In this document: piece after piece, positions 44,837 through 54,643 of the stretch
How the letters are laid out: every line of letters begins with the position of its first letter
How positions within the stretch are numbered: the first letter of the stretch is position 1
NCBI RefSeq assembly: GCF_030348765.1
Contig: NZ_JAUCEU010000007.1
Span: forward strand, 2,040,501 to 2,104,500
Direction of reading: 5' to 3'
DNA from: Neobacillus sp. CF12
Lineage (GTDB): Bacteria > Bacillota > Bacilli > Bacillales > Cytobacillaceae
DNA length: 64,000 bases
Position numbers and translations under genes: made by a program
Notes under the pieces: generated by a model
Told to the model about the DNA's origin: nothing
The model's database searches: none
Seen by the model: only the letters and a program-made list of their open reading frames with translations

Positions 44837-45784
44837 TTATTTCATAATTCTTTCTTCACTCAATAAATCGCTTACAGAACCTATTCTTAATCCCTTTTCT
44901 TCAATGAGTGTGATAAGACGATCTAAAGATTTTGCTGTAGATTCTGTTGGATGCATGAGAACCATTGAACCATTGTCAATTTTAGAGATAACACGATGGA
45001 TTAATTGGTCAGGTGTGGGTTTTTGCCAATCGATCGTATCCACTGTCCACATAACTGTTTTCATCTTGTATTCAGCTGCAATTTTAACGGTTTCATCATG
45101 GTAACTGCCACTGGGCGGTGCAAACCAAATACTTTTTTTACCAGTTGCGGCTTCAATGACTTCATTCGTTTTAACCAATTGCTCCCTAGTCTGAGCAGCC
45201 GTTAATCTTTTCATGTCAGGATGGGTGTAGGAATGATTCCCCACCTCTTGTCCAGCACCCACAATCATTTTGGCCAATTCAGGATTATTTTTCACCCATC
45301 TACCCTCAAGGAAAAAACTAGCTTTTACCTGGTGTTTCTTCAGGGAAGCAAGAATTTCAGGTAAGTATTCATTACCCCAAGCTACATTTATTATGAAGCT
45401 TACCATTGGTTTATCAGGATGCCCCCGATATATGGGAGAAGCCGGCAAATCCTTCAAATGTACCGATGGTTCTGTTTGTTTATATACTAATTTTTTTTCA
45501 TTGAATATACCAAATTTCTTCATATTCTTATATGAAGCATTAATATCAACACTTAACCCATTATAGCCTGGGATCGCTTTCCACACTCTATCGATTTTAG
45601 CATTAGAAGGTGGTATTTCATATGTAGAAGCATTTTCAACAATACTTTGATATAGAGGATCTTCTTGCTTTCCCACGGTCAGCCCGTTTCCTTTTAGTGT
45701 TGTCACATAAGTATCCACCAGAGGATTGTTCACCGAGACCCACGCAGTTAGTAATAAGAAAGCAATCATACTTAACTTCTTCAT
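44837..45784 (-). CDS. ylxY: YlxY, polysaccharide-deacetylase-like protein (probably non-catalytic)
   Basis: The 315-residue secreted protein has a short N-terminal hydrophobic segment (about 3-20) and a NodB-type domain (about 125-300) with the conserved HSYTHPDMKRL and FAPPSGSYHDET blocks. The first catalytic motif of active deacetylases, TFDDG, is replaced by INVAWGN, so the Asp general base is missing. The YlxY/PdaB-like family is tied to sporulation. ATG at 45784 follows GGGGGAAGG. It lies between pnp and mlpA, as in B. subtilis. Confidence 0.9.
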   Translation of the reverse strand: MKKLSMIAFLLLTAWVSVNNPLVDTYVTTLKGNGLTVGKQEDPLYQSIVENASTYEIPPSNAKIDRVWKAIPGYNGLSVDINASYKNMKKFGIFNEKKLVYKQTEPSVHLKDLPASPIYRGHPDKPMVSFIINVAWGNEYLPEILASLKKHQVKASFFLEGRWVKNNPELAKMIVGAGQEVGNHSYTHPDMKRLTAAQTREQLVKTNEVIEAATGKKSIWFAPPSGSYHDETVKIAAEYKMKTVMWTVDTIDWQKPTPDQLIHRVISKIDNGSMVLMHPTESTAKSLDRLITLIEEKGLRIGSVSDLLSEERIMK

Positions 45785-45845
45785 TTTTTACCTTCCCCCT
45801 TCATATTAAATATATGAATTATAGGGACAAGGTAGAACTAAAAGC

Positions 45846-45950
45846 GAATGCGCCTTGCACAGGGGCGACAGGCATAAGACGAGCAGGCTAGAAGGTTGCT
45901 TTTTAACCTTCTGGACGGATTGGCTTAGACCTGAGAGCCCTTAGGCGCTC
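45846..45950 (+). repeat. Structured ~105-bp intergenic element, copy 2 (upstream of ylxY)
   Basis: It aligns with 43374-43486 over its whole length (for example GACAGGCATAAGACGAG and GGATTGGCTTAGACCTGAGA are identical). The closing pair GCGCCT / AGGCGC is kept, the second helix AGGGGC / GCCCTT survives by one G-U pair, and the inner hairpin GAAGGTT / AACCTTC is intact with a changed loop. The 306-base gap between ylxY and pnp also contains a further hairpin-rich stretch (45951-46018, AAAGCTAAAGCTTTTC) and the pnp terminator. Confidence 0.88.
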
Positions 45951-46041
45951 CTCAGAAAAGCTAAAGCTTTTCTTTCGTGCGAGGTAACGCTTCCGAAGCT
46001 TACTCTTTTGTAGCTAGATAGAACTAGATGAACTAACATGG

Positions 46042-46064
46042 AAAAAGTCAGGGTTCCCCCTGAC
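46042..46064 (-). terminator. Terminator of pnp
   Basis: GTCAGGG pairs with CCCTGAC, with TTTTTCC following on the minus strand, 27 bases after the pnp stop. A smaller hairpin (AAAGCT / AGCTTT) overlaps the stop. Confidence 0.75.
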
Positions 46065-46090
46065 CTCATATCAAAGCTAACGAGTCAGCT

Positions 46091-48226
46091 TTATTGTTTT
46101 TCTTCAGTCTTTTCAGCCTTTTCAGCTTTTTCACGTTGTTCCTTTAATATTGCTTTACGTGATAAGTTTACACGGCCTTGTTTATCAATTTCAGTAACTT
46201 TTACTAAAATCTCATCTCCGATGGAAACAACATCTTCGACCTTTCCAACTCTCTCTTCAGCCAATTCAGAAATATGGACAAGTCCATCTTTCCCAGCGAA
46301 AATTTCAACAAAGCACCCGAATTTTTCAATTCGTTTAACCTTACCAAGATACATTTGGCCAACTTCAACTTCACGTACGATATCTTCAATAATTTTCTTC
46401 GCTTTTTGATTCATTGCTTGATCAGTGGAGGCAATAAATACTGTCCCATCCTGTTCAATGTCAATTTTAACACCAGTTTCTTCAATGATTTTATTGATTT
46501 GCTTACCACTTGGTCCAATGACATCACGAATCTTATCTGGATTAATCTTCATGGTTAAAATCTTTGGTGCAAATTGAGAAAGCTCAGTTCTCGGCTCAGC
46601 AATTGTTGCAAGCATCGAATCAAGGATATGCATTCTTCCTTTTTTAGCCTGTTGAAGCGCTTCTTCAAGAATTTCACGAGAAAGACCTTTAATCTTTATA
46701 TCCATTTGAAGTGCAGTTACTCCCTTGGCTGTTCCTGCTACTTTAAAATCCATATCACCCAGGTGGTCTTCCATCCCTTGAATATCAGATAATACAGTGT
46801 AGTATTCACCTGATGCTACAAGTCCCATCGCAATACCAGCAACTGGTGCTTTAATAGGAACACCTGCATCCATCATCGCTAGTGTACTCGCACAGATACT
46901 TGCTTGAGAAGTAGAACCATTTGATTCAAGTACTTCAGAAACAAGACGAATCGTATATGGGAAATCCTTTTCAGATGGCACGATTGGTTCTAGAGCCCGT
47001 TCACCAAGAGCACCGTGCCCAATTTCACGACGACCTGGTCCACGGATTGGTCCCGTTTCACCAACACTAAATAGTGGGAAGTTATAATGGTGCATAAAAC
47101 GCTTTTCCTCTTCGATACCCAATCCATCTAGAATTTGAACATCTCCCATTGCACCTAATGTACAAATACTTAATGCTTGGGTTTGTCCACGAGTAAACAA
47201 TCCAGATCCATGTGTACGCGGCAGAATACCTACCTGTGAAGATAATGGACGTATTTCGTCAATTTTTCGGCCATCAGGACGAATTTTCTCAACAGTTATT
47301 AAACGGCGAACTTCACCTTTTACAATTTTATCCAATATTTGTTTTACCTGCTTCAAGTCATCGTCATTTGCTTCATTCTCTTGGAACTTTGCAATTACAC
47401 GATTCTTTACTTCTTTAATAGCATCCTCACGAGCATGCTTTTCTTGAACCTGAATGGCGGTTACCATATCAGTTTCACACAGTTCTCTAACTTCAGCTTC
47501 TAAATCCTTATCAAGTTCATAAAGAATAACTTCTCTTTTTGGTTTGCCAGCCTCAGCCATAATTTTTTCTTGGAATTCAATGAGACGTTTAATTTCTTCA
47601 TGTCCATACATGATTGCCTCAAGCATTACTTCCTCAGAAACTTCATCTGCACCGGCTTCAACCATATTGATTGCATCTTTCGTACCTGCAACCGTTAAAT
47701 GAATATCACTTTTTTCAGCTTGTTCTACTGTCGGATTAATCACAAACTCTCCACCGACTCTACCAACAATGACACCAGCAATTGGTCCCTCAAATGGAAT
47801 ATCTGAAGTACAAAGTGCTAATGAAGACCCAAACATTGCTGCCATCTCTGATGAACAATCCTGATCTACGCTCATAACAATGCTGATTACTTGTACATCA
47901 TTACGGAAACCATCAGCAAAAAGAGGACGAATTGGGCGGTCAATTAATCGACTTGCTAAAATTGCCTTTTCACTAGGACGTCCCTCACGTTTAATAAAAC
48001 CACCAGGGATTTTCCCCACTGCATATAATCGCTCTTCATAGTTACAAGTTAATGGGAAAAAATCTAGGTTTTTCGGTTCTTTTGATGCAGTAGCTGTACT
48101 TAAAACTGCAGTATCACCATAACGGATCATTACTGCTCCATTTGCTTGTTTGGCTAGTTGTCCGATTTCAACCGTTAATTTACGCCCAGCCCAATCCATG
48201 GAATACTCATATTTCGTTTGTTCCAT
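46091..48226 (-). CDS. pnp: Polynucleotide phosphorylase
   Basis: PNPase degrades RNA from the 3' end with phosphate. ATG at 48226, preceded by AGAGGGGT, gives 711 residues. It contains two RNase PH domains (the second with the active-site [18 protein letters not shown] segment), an alpha-helical linker, a KH domain ([20 protein letters not shown]) and an S1 domain ([20 protein letters not shown]). The C-terminal tail is a Lys/Glu-rich string. It follows rpsO, the classic bacterial pairing. It is usually part of the Bacillus degradosome-like network with RNase Y (rny, also in this window). Confidence 0.98.
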   Translation of the reverse strand: MEQTKYEYSMDWAGRKLTVEIGQLAKQANGAVMIRYGDTAVLSTATASKEPKNLDFFPLTCNYEERLYAVGKIPGGFIKREGRPSEKAILASRLIDRPIRPLFADGFRNDVQVISIVMSVDQDCSSEMAAMFGSSLALCTSDIPFEGPIAGVIVGRVGGEFVINPTVEQAEKSDIHLTVAGTKDAINMVEAGADEVSEEVMLEAIMYGHEEIKRLIEFQEKIMAEAGKPKREVILYELDKDLEAEVRELCETDMVTAIQVQEKHAREDAIKEVKNRVIAKFQENEANDDDLKQVKQILDKIVKGEVRRLITVEKIRPDGRKIDEIRPLSSQVGILPRTHGSGLFTRGQTQALSICTLGAMGDVQILDGLGIEEEKRFMHHYNFPLFSVGETGPIRGPGRREIGHGALGERALEPIVPSEKDFPYTIRLVSEVLESNGSTSQASICASTLAMMDAGVPIKAPVAGIAMGLVASGEYYTVLSDIQGMEDHLGDMDFKVAGTAKGVTALQMDIKIKGLSREILEEALQQAKKGRMHILDSMLATIAEPRTELSQFAPKILTMKINPDKIRDVIGPSGKQINKIIEETGVKIDIEQDGTVFIASTDQAMNQKAKKIIEDIVREVEVGQMYLGKVKRIEKFGCFVEIFAGKDGLVHISELAEERVGKVEDVVSIGDEILVKVTEIDKQGRVNLSRKAILKEQREKAEKAEKTEEKQ

Positions 48227-48414
48227 TTTATTACCCCTCTCTATCCAAATCACTTTAGAGGATAATGCGATAATATCGCTCTAATCATCTAATATAAAAA
48301 AAGCGTTTATAGCTTATGTTATCAATACAAATATACTAATAGTATGCACAAATTTTCGCGACTTAAAATATGTATATAAGATTTTGTCCTACTCTTGTTA
48401 CTACTTTTTAAACC

Positions 48415-48442
48415 TAACAAAAAAGCGGGAAAAATCCCGCTT
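48415..48442 (-). terminator. Terminator of rpsO
   Basis: AAGCGGGA pairs exactly with TCCCGCTT around AAAA, and the minus strand continues TTTTGTTAGG, just after the rpsO stop. Confidence 0.8.
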
Positions 48443-48449
48443 CCTTTGA

Positions 48450-48731
<282 letters not shown>

Positions 48732-48757
48732 CTAAATTTTCTATCCCCTGTTACTGA

Positions 48758-48781
48758 GCAAGCGTCGGTGACTCGACTTGC
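48758..48781 (-). promoter_or_regulatory. Possible rpsO leader hairpin
   Basis: GCAAG pairs with CTTGC, and TCG with CGA closer to the loop, with a small bulge, about 40 bases before the rpsO ATG. S15 binds its own mRNA in several Bacillaceae. Whether this hairpin belongs to such an element is only a guess from position. Confidence 0.3.
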
Positions 48782-48896
48782 CAAGCAAAGGTTATTTTTA
48801 GTACGTTAATAAGAATACAACGTTTCACGCCAAAAAGCAAGTTCTATACTAAGAAAGTGCTGTTTTTCGCAACTATTTGGTAAGTGTTTGTCGATT

Positions 48897-49137
48897 GGCT
48901 GTGTTAAAACAGACTGCTGATATGCGCTCCACTAAGGAAAGCATCGTTGAATAATCACCGCAGTGACAGGCGGTTTCTGCCTGTCGCGAGGCGCTATGCT
49001 TTCCGCGGGCTCGCCCGTGAGCCTCCTCTGTCGTCCCGACCTGCGGGGTCTCACGGTGCTCGTACATCCCGCTGGAGTCAAGCGCCTTCCGCTCCTATCA
49101 ACAGGTGCTAATATCAATAGTATCCTTTAACACAGCC
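48897..49137. repeat. GC-rich element with perfect 12-bp inverted ends, copy C, overlapping the ribF stop
   Basis: GGCTGTGTTAAA at the left pairs with TTTAACACAGCC at the right. Compared with copy B (GGCTTTGTTAAA / TTTAACAAAGCC) one base differs at each end and the two changes compensate. The interior shares AAGGAAAGCAT, TGCCTGTCGC, GCTTTCCGCGGGC, GTGAGCCTCCTC and GCGCCTTCCGCTCC with copies A and B. The right end includes the ribF stop codon and last residues. With the rpsO leader it accounts for the whole 407-base gap. Confidence 0.9.
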
Positions 49138-50074
49138 TTTTATTAAAGTATTCAATAGCATTTTGCTTGTCTCTTTCTATTTGTGAGACTAGTTCATCTA
49201 TGCCGGTGAATTTTTGTTCTTTTCTTAGGTATTGATGCCATTCAACGGTTACTTGTTGGCCATAAATATCTTCTTTAAAGTCAAATATATGGACTTCAAC
49301 GGATACTTTTAAGGCTTCTTTATTGAAGGTTGGTTTGTAACCTACATTACAAACACCTTCGTACCAGCTCTCACCTATCTTGATTTTCACAGCGTATACA
49401 CCGAGTGGAGGTACGATATATTCATCAATTGTATCGACGTTGGCAGTTGGAAAACCAATCGTTCTGCCCCTTTTATCTCCATGGACGACTATTCCTTCAG
49501 TCTGATAGAACCTTCCTAGTAACTCAGGCAGCTGGACTGTTTTTCCATCTCTAATGTACTTTCGGATTCGTGTTGAACTTACTTTTTCATCACCACTGGT
49601 GAATTTTTCAACCACGGAAAAGGTGAATTTTTCTCTTGAATGGAAGGGTAGACTCTCCATTGTGCCCTTTCCCATCCGGCCATAAGAGAAATCAAAACCA
49701 GCAACCACATGTTTTACATTTAAGTCAATCACATACTGGTCGATAAATTCTTGAGGCAGCAAGTTAGCAAATTCTGTAGTAAAATGAACTACGAAGAGAT
49801 AATCGATGCCTAAATCCTCAATAATTTTTATTTTTGCAGGTAAAGGAGTTATATACTGAACATGCTTTTGATTTTTACCTAAAACGACCGATGGGTGTGG
49901 ATCAAATGTCATAACTGCAGAATGAAGTCCTTTTTGAACTGCTTGTTCTTTTGCTTCCAGTATGACTTTTTGGTGCCCACGATGAACACCATCAAAATAG
50001 CCAAGTGCCATTGATAATGGCGGCAGTACTGCTTTATCTATATTTAATGGGAATGTTAACTTGATAACTTCCAA
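49127..50074 (-). CDS. ribF: Bifunctional riboflavin kinase/FAD synthetase
   Basis: RibF (RibC in B. subtilis) converts riboflavin to FMN and then FAD. The 315-residue protein has the N-terminal adenylyltransferase domain with ALGYFDGVHRGHQKV (about 22-36) and SSTRIRKYI, and the C-terminal kinase domain with GRTIGFPTANV. TTG at 50074 with AAGGTGAG upstream is the likely start. The final residues (KRLC) and the stop come from the inverted end of repeat copy C, so the ancestral C-terminus may have been replaced. It follows truB, as in B. subtilis. Confidence 0.95.
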   Translation of the reverse strand: MEVIKLTFPLNIDKAVLPPLSMALGYFDGVHRGHQKVILEAKEQAVQKGLHSAVMTFDPHPSVVLGKNQKHVQYITPLPAKIKIIEDLGIDYLFVVHFTTEFANLLPQEFIDQYVIDLNVKHVVAGFDFSYGRMGKGTMESLPFHSREKFTFSVVEKFTSGDEKVSSTRIRKYIRDGKTVQLPELLGRFYQTEGIVVHGDKRGRTIGFPTANVDTIDEYIVPPLGVYAVKIKIGESWYEGVCNVGYKPTFNKEALKVSVEVHIFDFKEDIYGQQVTVEWHQYLRKEQKFTGIDELVSQIERDKQNAIEYFNKRLC

Positions 50075-50107
50075 ATGAAACTCACCTTTTTCTAGACCGT
50101 AACCTTT

Positions 50108-51028
50108 TTAACCTTGATCATTACGCAAAACTTTTACTGGTTTTAGCAGCCCAGGCTTGTTCGGATGAACCGAATAAATGGCTAGTGCCTTTCCTTCTTC
50201 GTTTTCCGCGCATATAGGTCCGTTACTGTTTTTTAAATAATCCGGTATTGGTAAAAGTGCGCCATTTTTCACTTTCTCTGCTACTTTATCATTTATTATG
50301 TATTTCGGCAAATGAGAAAGTGCCAATTCTAAAGGTCTTAAACATGTGGCAATCGTACCGGTTTCCATTAACTTTTCAACCTGTTCAAACGTTAGGCAAT
50401 CATCAATGGTAAATGCAGCTGATTGGACTCTAATTAAATTTGACATATGTGCAGGATAACCGAGAGCATCACCAATCATAACTGCTAATGTCCTAATGTA
50501 AGTTCCTTTACTGCAACTTACTCTAAAACGAAATGAAATGATTTCACCTGAAAACTCTTCTCGATCATCTAGTAACTCTATAGAATAAATAGTCACTTTT
50601 CTTGTTGGACGTTCTACTTCAATCCCTTTGCGTGCATATTCATATAAACGAGTACCATTTACCTTTACCGCTGAATACATCGGTGGCGTTTGCTCTATTT
50701 CACCTGTGAATGAATCAAGTACTTGAAGAATTTCCCTTCTGAGGATGGTGCCTCCTACTCTTTTTTCCTCAACCTTTTCACCAGAAGCATCTTCTGTTGT
50801 TGTGGAAAAGCCAATTGTTACCTCGCCTTCATAACTCTTTCCGGCATCGGTTATGTATTCTGCTACTTTCGTTGCTTTTCCTATACAAATAGGAAGAACA
50901 CCGGTTACATCCGGGTCTAATGTACCCGTATGACCCACTTTTTTCGTTTTTAAAATTTTTCTCAGTTTAAACACACAATCATGCGACGTCAATCCAGCCG
51001 GTTTAAATAGAGGCAGTATTCCTTCCAT
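50108..51028 (-). CDS. truB: tRNA pseudouridine(55) synthase
   Basis: TruB makes the pseudouridine at position 55 of the T loop in nearly all tRNAs. ATG at 51028, with GGGAGCG upstream, gives 306 residues starting MEGILPLFKPAGLTSHDCVF. The catalytic Asp is in KVGHTGTLDPDVTGVLPI, and the family segments TPPMYSAVKVNGTRLYEYAR and SKGTYIRTLAVMIG are present. The open frame runs 20 codons further upstream without a ribosome site. It lies between rbfA and ribF, as in B. subtilis. Confidence 0.97.
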   Translation of the reverse strand: MEGILPLFKPAGLTSHDCVFKLRKILKTKKVGHTGTLDPDVTGVLPICIGKATKVAEYITDAGKSYEGEVTIGFSTTTEDASGEKVEEKRVGGTILRREILQVLDSFTGEIEQTPPMYSAVKVNGTRLYEYARKGIEVERPTRKVTIYSIELLDDREEFSGEIISFRFRVSCSKGTYIRTLAVMIGDALGYPAHMSNLIRVQSAAFTIDDCLTFEQVEKLMETGTIATCLRPLELALSHLPKYIINDKVAEKVKNGALLPIPDYLKNSNGPICAENEEGKALAIYSVHPNKPGLLKPVKVLRNDQG

Positions 51029-51088
51029 GGCGGGTCGCTCCCATCCTAATTTGTTTCGAAAAAAAAGGATAGACATTTGTCTATCCAC

Positions 51089-51460
51089 TTATTCTTCTTC
51101 ATTTTTTTCCATGCTTTTTTCATCATTGTGCAATTGATGAATGAGTGAATTAATTCGATTTCCGTACTCCATTGATTCATCCCATTCAAAAAGGATTTCT
51201 GGGGTTTTACGAAGGCGGATACGGTGTCCAATTTCTGTCCGGATAAATCCTTTCGCCTTTGCAAGACCTTTCAGCGTGTTTTCCTTTTGTTCTTCATCGC
51301 CCAATACTGATATATATACTTTTGCTTGTTGGAGATCTCCTGTTACTTGAACATCAGTAACCGTCACAAATCCGATCCGAGGATCTTTAATTTTTCGACC
51401 GATGATTTCACTTAGTTCTTTCTTCATTTGTTCTCCAACACGATTTGCTCTGTGGCTCAT
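51089..51460 (-). CDS. rbfA: Ribosome-binding factor A
   Basis: RbfA helps mature the 16S rRNA 5' end and 30S subunit, especially in the cold. The 123-residue KH-fold protein starts [20 protein letters not shown] and has the RbfA core [20 protein letters not shown]; the tail is Glu/Lys-rich. ATG at 51460 has AGAGGTG upstream. It is in the nusA-infB operon. Confidence 0.96.
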   Translation of the reverse strand: MSHRANRVGEQMKKELSEIIGRKIKDPRIGFVTVTDVQVTGDLQQAKVYISVLGDEEQKENTLKGLAKAKGFIRTEIGHRIRLRKTPEILFEWDESMEYGNRINSLIHQLHNDEKSMEKNEEE

Positions 51461-51476
51461 CACTTCACCTCTTAAC

Positions 51477-51758
51477 TTAAAGCCATTCTATATCGGTGAT
51501 CGTTCTTTCTATTTCAGGAAAAGAATCAATTAATTTAAGTGCATTTTGTAGTTCCAGTTCTGTCATTACCGTGTTAGATGTTACAGCAACGATCGCAATT
51601 TTCGTTCTTTGCCACACATCCTGATAGCCGACTTCTGAAACTGATACATTAAATTTTTGTTTTAACCTGGTGAGAATTCGCTGCAAAACAGAACGTTTCT
51701 CTTTTAAAGAATGAGCATCGTAGATGATACATTCACATATGGCGATACCTACAATCAT
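51477..51758 (-). CDS. ylxP: YlxP, DUF503 family protein
   Basis: This 93-residue protein starts [20 protein letters not shown] and has the DUF503 segments [20 protein letters not shown] and [15 protein letters not shown]. Its ATG overlaps the infB stop by four bases. In B. subtilis it is also between infB and rbfA. It has been associated with ribosome function, though its role is not settled. Confidence 0.92.
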   Translation of the reverse strand: MIVGIAICECIIYDAHSLKEKRSVLQRILTRLKQKFNVSVSEVGYQDVWQRTKIAIVAVTSNTVMTELELQNALKLIDSFPEIERTITDIEWL

Positions 51759-54025
51759 TTACGCTCTATTTCTTCCATAACGTAAGCTTCAATAATATCT
51801 CCTTCTTTAACATCATTGAAGTTTTTAATTGTCACACCACACTCATAACCTTGTGAAACCTCTTTGGCATCGTCTTTAAAACGTTTTAACGCATCGATTT
51901 GTCCTTCAAATATGACTACACCATTACGAATTAAACGAATTCCGCTATCACGGGTAATTTTTCCATCCGTTACATAAGAACCAGCAATGGTTCCAACCTT
52001 AGAAACTTTAAAGGTTTGGCGAATTTCCGCTTGACCGATAATTTTTTCTTTAAATTCAGGATCAAGCATACCTTTCATGGCAGCTTCAATTTCTTCAATA
52101 ACTTTGTAAATGATGCTGTGGAGACGAACGTCTACCTTTTCTTGTTCGGCAGCACGCTTTGCATTGACATCAGGACGAACGTTAAAGCCAATGACAATCG
52201 CATTTGAAGCGGATGCCAGTGTAATATCCGACTCATTGATGGCGCCAGCACCACTATGAATAATTCTGATATTTACGCCTTCAACGTCAATTTTTTGCAA
52301 TGAAGCAGCAACAGCTTCAGCTGAACCTTGAACATCCGCTTTAAGGATGATGTTTAGATCCTTCATCTCGCCTTGCTTTAACTGTTCAAATAAATTGTCA
52401 AGGCTGACAATCGATTTTTCACCACGTTGTGCTGCTAAAGCCTGCTGTGCACGTGCCTCACCAACTTGACGAGCAGTTTTCTCATCGTCAAATACAACGA
52501 AACGGTCACCAGCTTGCGGAACATCACTTAACCCTGTAATTTCAACTGGTGTAGATGGTCCAGCTTCTTTTACACGGCGTCCTAGGTCATTTACCATTGC
52601 ACGAACACGGCCATATGTGTTTCCGACTACAATTGGGTCACCTATTTTCAGTGTACCGTTCTGAACGAGCAACGTAGCCACTGATCCACGGCCTTTATCT
52701 AATTGCGCTTCAATGACGGTTCCAACCGCTTTACGATTAGGGTTTGCTTTCCATTCTTCCACTTCACTGACGAGAAGAATCATCTCTAACAAGTTGTCAA
52801 TTCCTTCACCTGTTTTCGCGGATAGCGGAACAAAGATTGTTTCTCCACCCCATGCTTCAGAAACTAATCCATGCTCAGTTAACTCCTGCATAACACGATC
52901 TGCATTGGCAGCTTCTTTATCCATTTTATTAACGGCAACGATAATTGGAACCTCAGCAGCTTTTGCATGGTTAATCGCTTCAACGGTTTGTGGCATAACA
53001 CCGTCATCGGCTGCAACCACTAGGATGGTGATATCAGTAATTTTCGCTCCACGTGCACGCATAGTTGTAAAAGCAGCATGTCCTGGTGTGTCAAGGAAGG
53101 TAATCTTCTTTCCATTTTCAACAACTTGGTAAGCACCGATATGCTGAGTAATACCGCCAGCTTCACCTTCGGTTACCTTTGTATGACGAATGGAATCAAG
53201 CAAAGTTGTTTTACCGTGGTCAACGTGACCCATAATCGTTACAACTGAAGGTCTTTCAACAAGTTCTTCAGGTGGATCTTCTGTAAAATAAACTTCAAGA
53301 TCTGTGGCATCGATTTTAACTTCTTCTTCTACCTCAACCCCGTATTCACCTGCAATTAATTCAATAGCATCTTTATCTAAGACCTGATTAATTGTCGCCA
53401 TAACTCCAAGTAAAAACAGCTTTTTGATAATTTCAGAAGGTTCACGGTAGATTTTCTTAGCTAGTTCGCCTACAGTCAGTGATTCACTAAAAGTAATTTT
53501 AGCAGGCAGTTCTTTTACTTTCTTTACTTGAGGCTGTGCCTGCTGAACCGGTGTATGATTCTTTTTCCGGTTGTTATTATTATTGCGATTTTGATTATTA
53601 TTATTAAAAGGTTTTTTATTACCTTTTCCAGCGCTGAACACTTTATTTTCCTTAGATTGGAATTGTTGGTTTTGCTTTTTAGTATCGACTGTCTTTGGTG
53701 GAGAGGCAACTTTCACCTTGCTTGGTGTAGTAGTTTTTGCATCGTCATCCTCAAAAGCCTTTGGACTTGTTTTACTTTGCACTTGTGGTTTAACTCCCTG
53801 CTGTGGTTTCTGATTTTGGCGATTTTGTTGTTGTGGTTTTGTTTGCTTTTGCTGTGAATTACCTTGGCTTTTATTATAAGTTGCATCAAGTTTAACAACA
53901 GCTGCATCTTCAATAGTAGCCATATGATTCGAAACCTCAATATTCATTTCTTTCAATTTGGTAATTACATCTTTACTTGAGATATTGTGTTTCTTTGCGT
54001 ATTCATAAACACGTATTTTACTCAT
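51755..54025 (-). CDS. infB: Translation initiation factor IF-2
   Basis: IF2 brings initiator tRNA to the 30S subunit. The 756-residue protein has an IF2 N-terminal helix ([20 protein letters not shown]), then a Gln/Asn/Lys-rich low-complexity linker (about 50-170). The G domain follows with GHVDHGKTT (about 263), DTPGHAAF and NKMDK. Domains II, III and IV end with [20 protein letters not shown]. The length is slightly above B. subtilis (716), and the extra residues fall mainly in the linker. ATG at 54025 follows GGGGGTG. Confidence 0.98.
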   Translation of the reverse strand: MSKIRVYEYAKKHNISSKDVITKLKEMNIEVSNHMATIEDAAVVKLDATYNKSQGNSQQKQTKPQQQNRQNQKPQQGVKPQVQSKTSPKAFEDDDAKTTTPSKVKVASPPKTVDTKKQNQQFQSKENKVFSAGKGNKKPFNNNNQNRNNNNNRKKNHTPVQQAQPQVKKVKELPAKITFSESLTVGELAKKIYREPSEIIKKLFLLGVMATINQVLDKDAIELIAGEYGVEVEEEVKIDATDLEVYFTEDPPEELVERPSVVTIMGHVDHGKTTLLDSIRHTKVTEGEAGGITQHIGAYQVVENGKKITFLDTPGHAAFTTMRARGAKITDITILVVAADDGVMPQTVEAINHAKAAEVPIIVAVNKMDKEAANADRVMQELTEHGLVSEAWGGETIFVPLSAKTGEGIDNLLEMILLVSEVEEWKANPNRKAVGTVIEAQLDKGRGSVATLLVQNGTLKIGDPIVVGNTYGRVRAMVNDLGRRVKEAGPSTPVEITGLSDVPQAGDRFVVFDDEKTARQVGEARAQQALAAQRGEKSIVSLDNLFEQLKQGEMKDLNIILKADVQGSAEAVAASLQKIDVEGVNIRIIHSGAGAINESDITLASASNAIVIGFNVRPDVNAKRAAEQEKVDVRLHSIIYKVIEEIEAAMKGMLDPEFKEKIIGQAEIRQTFKVSKVGTIAGSYVTDGKITRDSGIRLIRNGVVIFEGQIDALKRFKDDAKEVSQGYECGVTIKNFNDVKEGDIIEAYVMEEIERK

Positions 54026-54044
54026 ATTTTCACCCCCGCTAGAA

Positions 54045-54347
54045 TTAATCGAGCAACGTCATCAGTTTTTTTGCAAATCCATCATCCAGTACAGCTACAA
54101 CAACGCGGGCTTCTTTGCCAATCGCTTGGCCTAGAAGGTGGCGATCTTCCACTAGTTTATAGGGAACTTCGTATGACTTACATTTATCTGTAATTTTTTT
54201 TGTCGTATTTGCAGATGCATCTGCCGATAATAAAACGAGTTTTGCTTTTCCGCTGCGAATCTCCTTAACAGAAAGCTCCTCACCTGATATGATTTTCCGT
54301 GCTCGATTTGCTAAGCCAAGTAACGACGCCCATTGATTTGTTTTCAT
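54045..54347 (-). CDS. ylxQ: YlxQ, L7Ae-family RNA-binding protein
   Basis: The 100-residue protein has the L7Ae/L30e fold with [18 protein letters not shown] and [20 protein letters not shown], so it should bind kink-turn RNA. Its exact RNA target is not known. Its ATG overlaps the rnpM stop by four bases and it is followed 19 bases later by infB, as in the B. subtilis nusA operon. Confidence 0.93.
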   Translation of the reverse strand: MKTNQWASLLGLANRARKIISGEELSVKEIRSGKAKLVLLSADASANTTKKITDKCKSYEVPYKLVEDRHLLGQAIGKEARVVVAVLDDGFAKKLMTLLD

Positions 54348-54628
54348 ATGGACTGCCTATTTTCCTTTTCAATCATTTCCAATAGTTCTTCATATAATTT
54401 CTCATCTATGGATACCTGTAAATGATTGGATAAGGTATTTTTTTTCTTGGCTAATAGGACTGCTTCTTTGTCCTTTGAAAGGTATGCACCTCTACCCGAC
54501 TTTTTCCCTGTTAAGTCGATAGATACATCTCCTTCTTTAGAGCGAACGATGCGAACGAGTTCTTTTTTCGGTTTCATATCACCGGTTGCGACACACTTAC
54601 GCATAGGAACTTTTTTACGATTGTTCAC
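54344..54628 (-). CDS. rnpM: YlxR family RNA-binding protein (RnpM)
   Basis: YlxR-fold protein with the family core [20 protein letters not shown] and [18 protein letters not shown]. It has been reported to bind and modulate RNase P RNA in B. subtilis, hence RnpM. GTG at 54628 has GAGGTG seven bases upstream, giving 94 residues and the start [11 protein letters not shown] as in B. subtilis; an ATG two codons earlier is too near the ribosome site. It lies between nusA and ylxQ. Confidence 0.93.
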   Translation of the reverse strand: MNNRKKVPMRKCVATGDMKPKKELVRIVRSKEGDVSIDLTGKKSGRGAYLSKDKEAVLLAKKKNTLSNHLQVSIDEKLYEELLEMIEKENRQSI

Positions 54629-54643
54629 GATCATTCACCTCAC

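Noticed and set aside
48873..49117. Two overlapping minus-strand open frames in repeat C
   Set aside because: Shadow frames of the GC-rich element, overlapping each other and without ribosome sites.
52713..53132. Plus-strand 139-residue open frame opposite infB
   Set aside because: Antisense shadow of the IF2 G domain; composition reflects the other strand.
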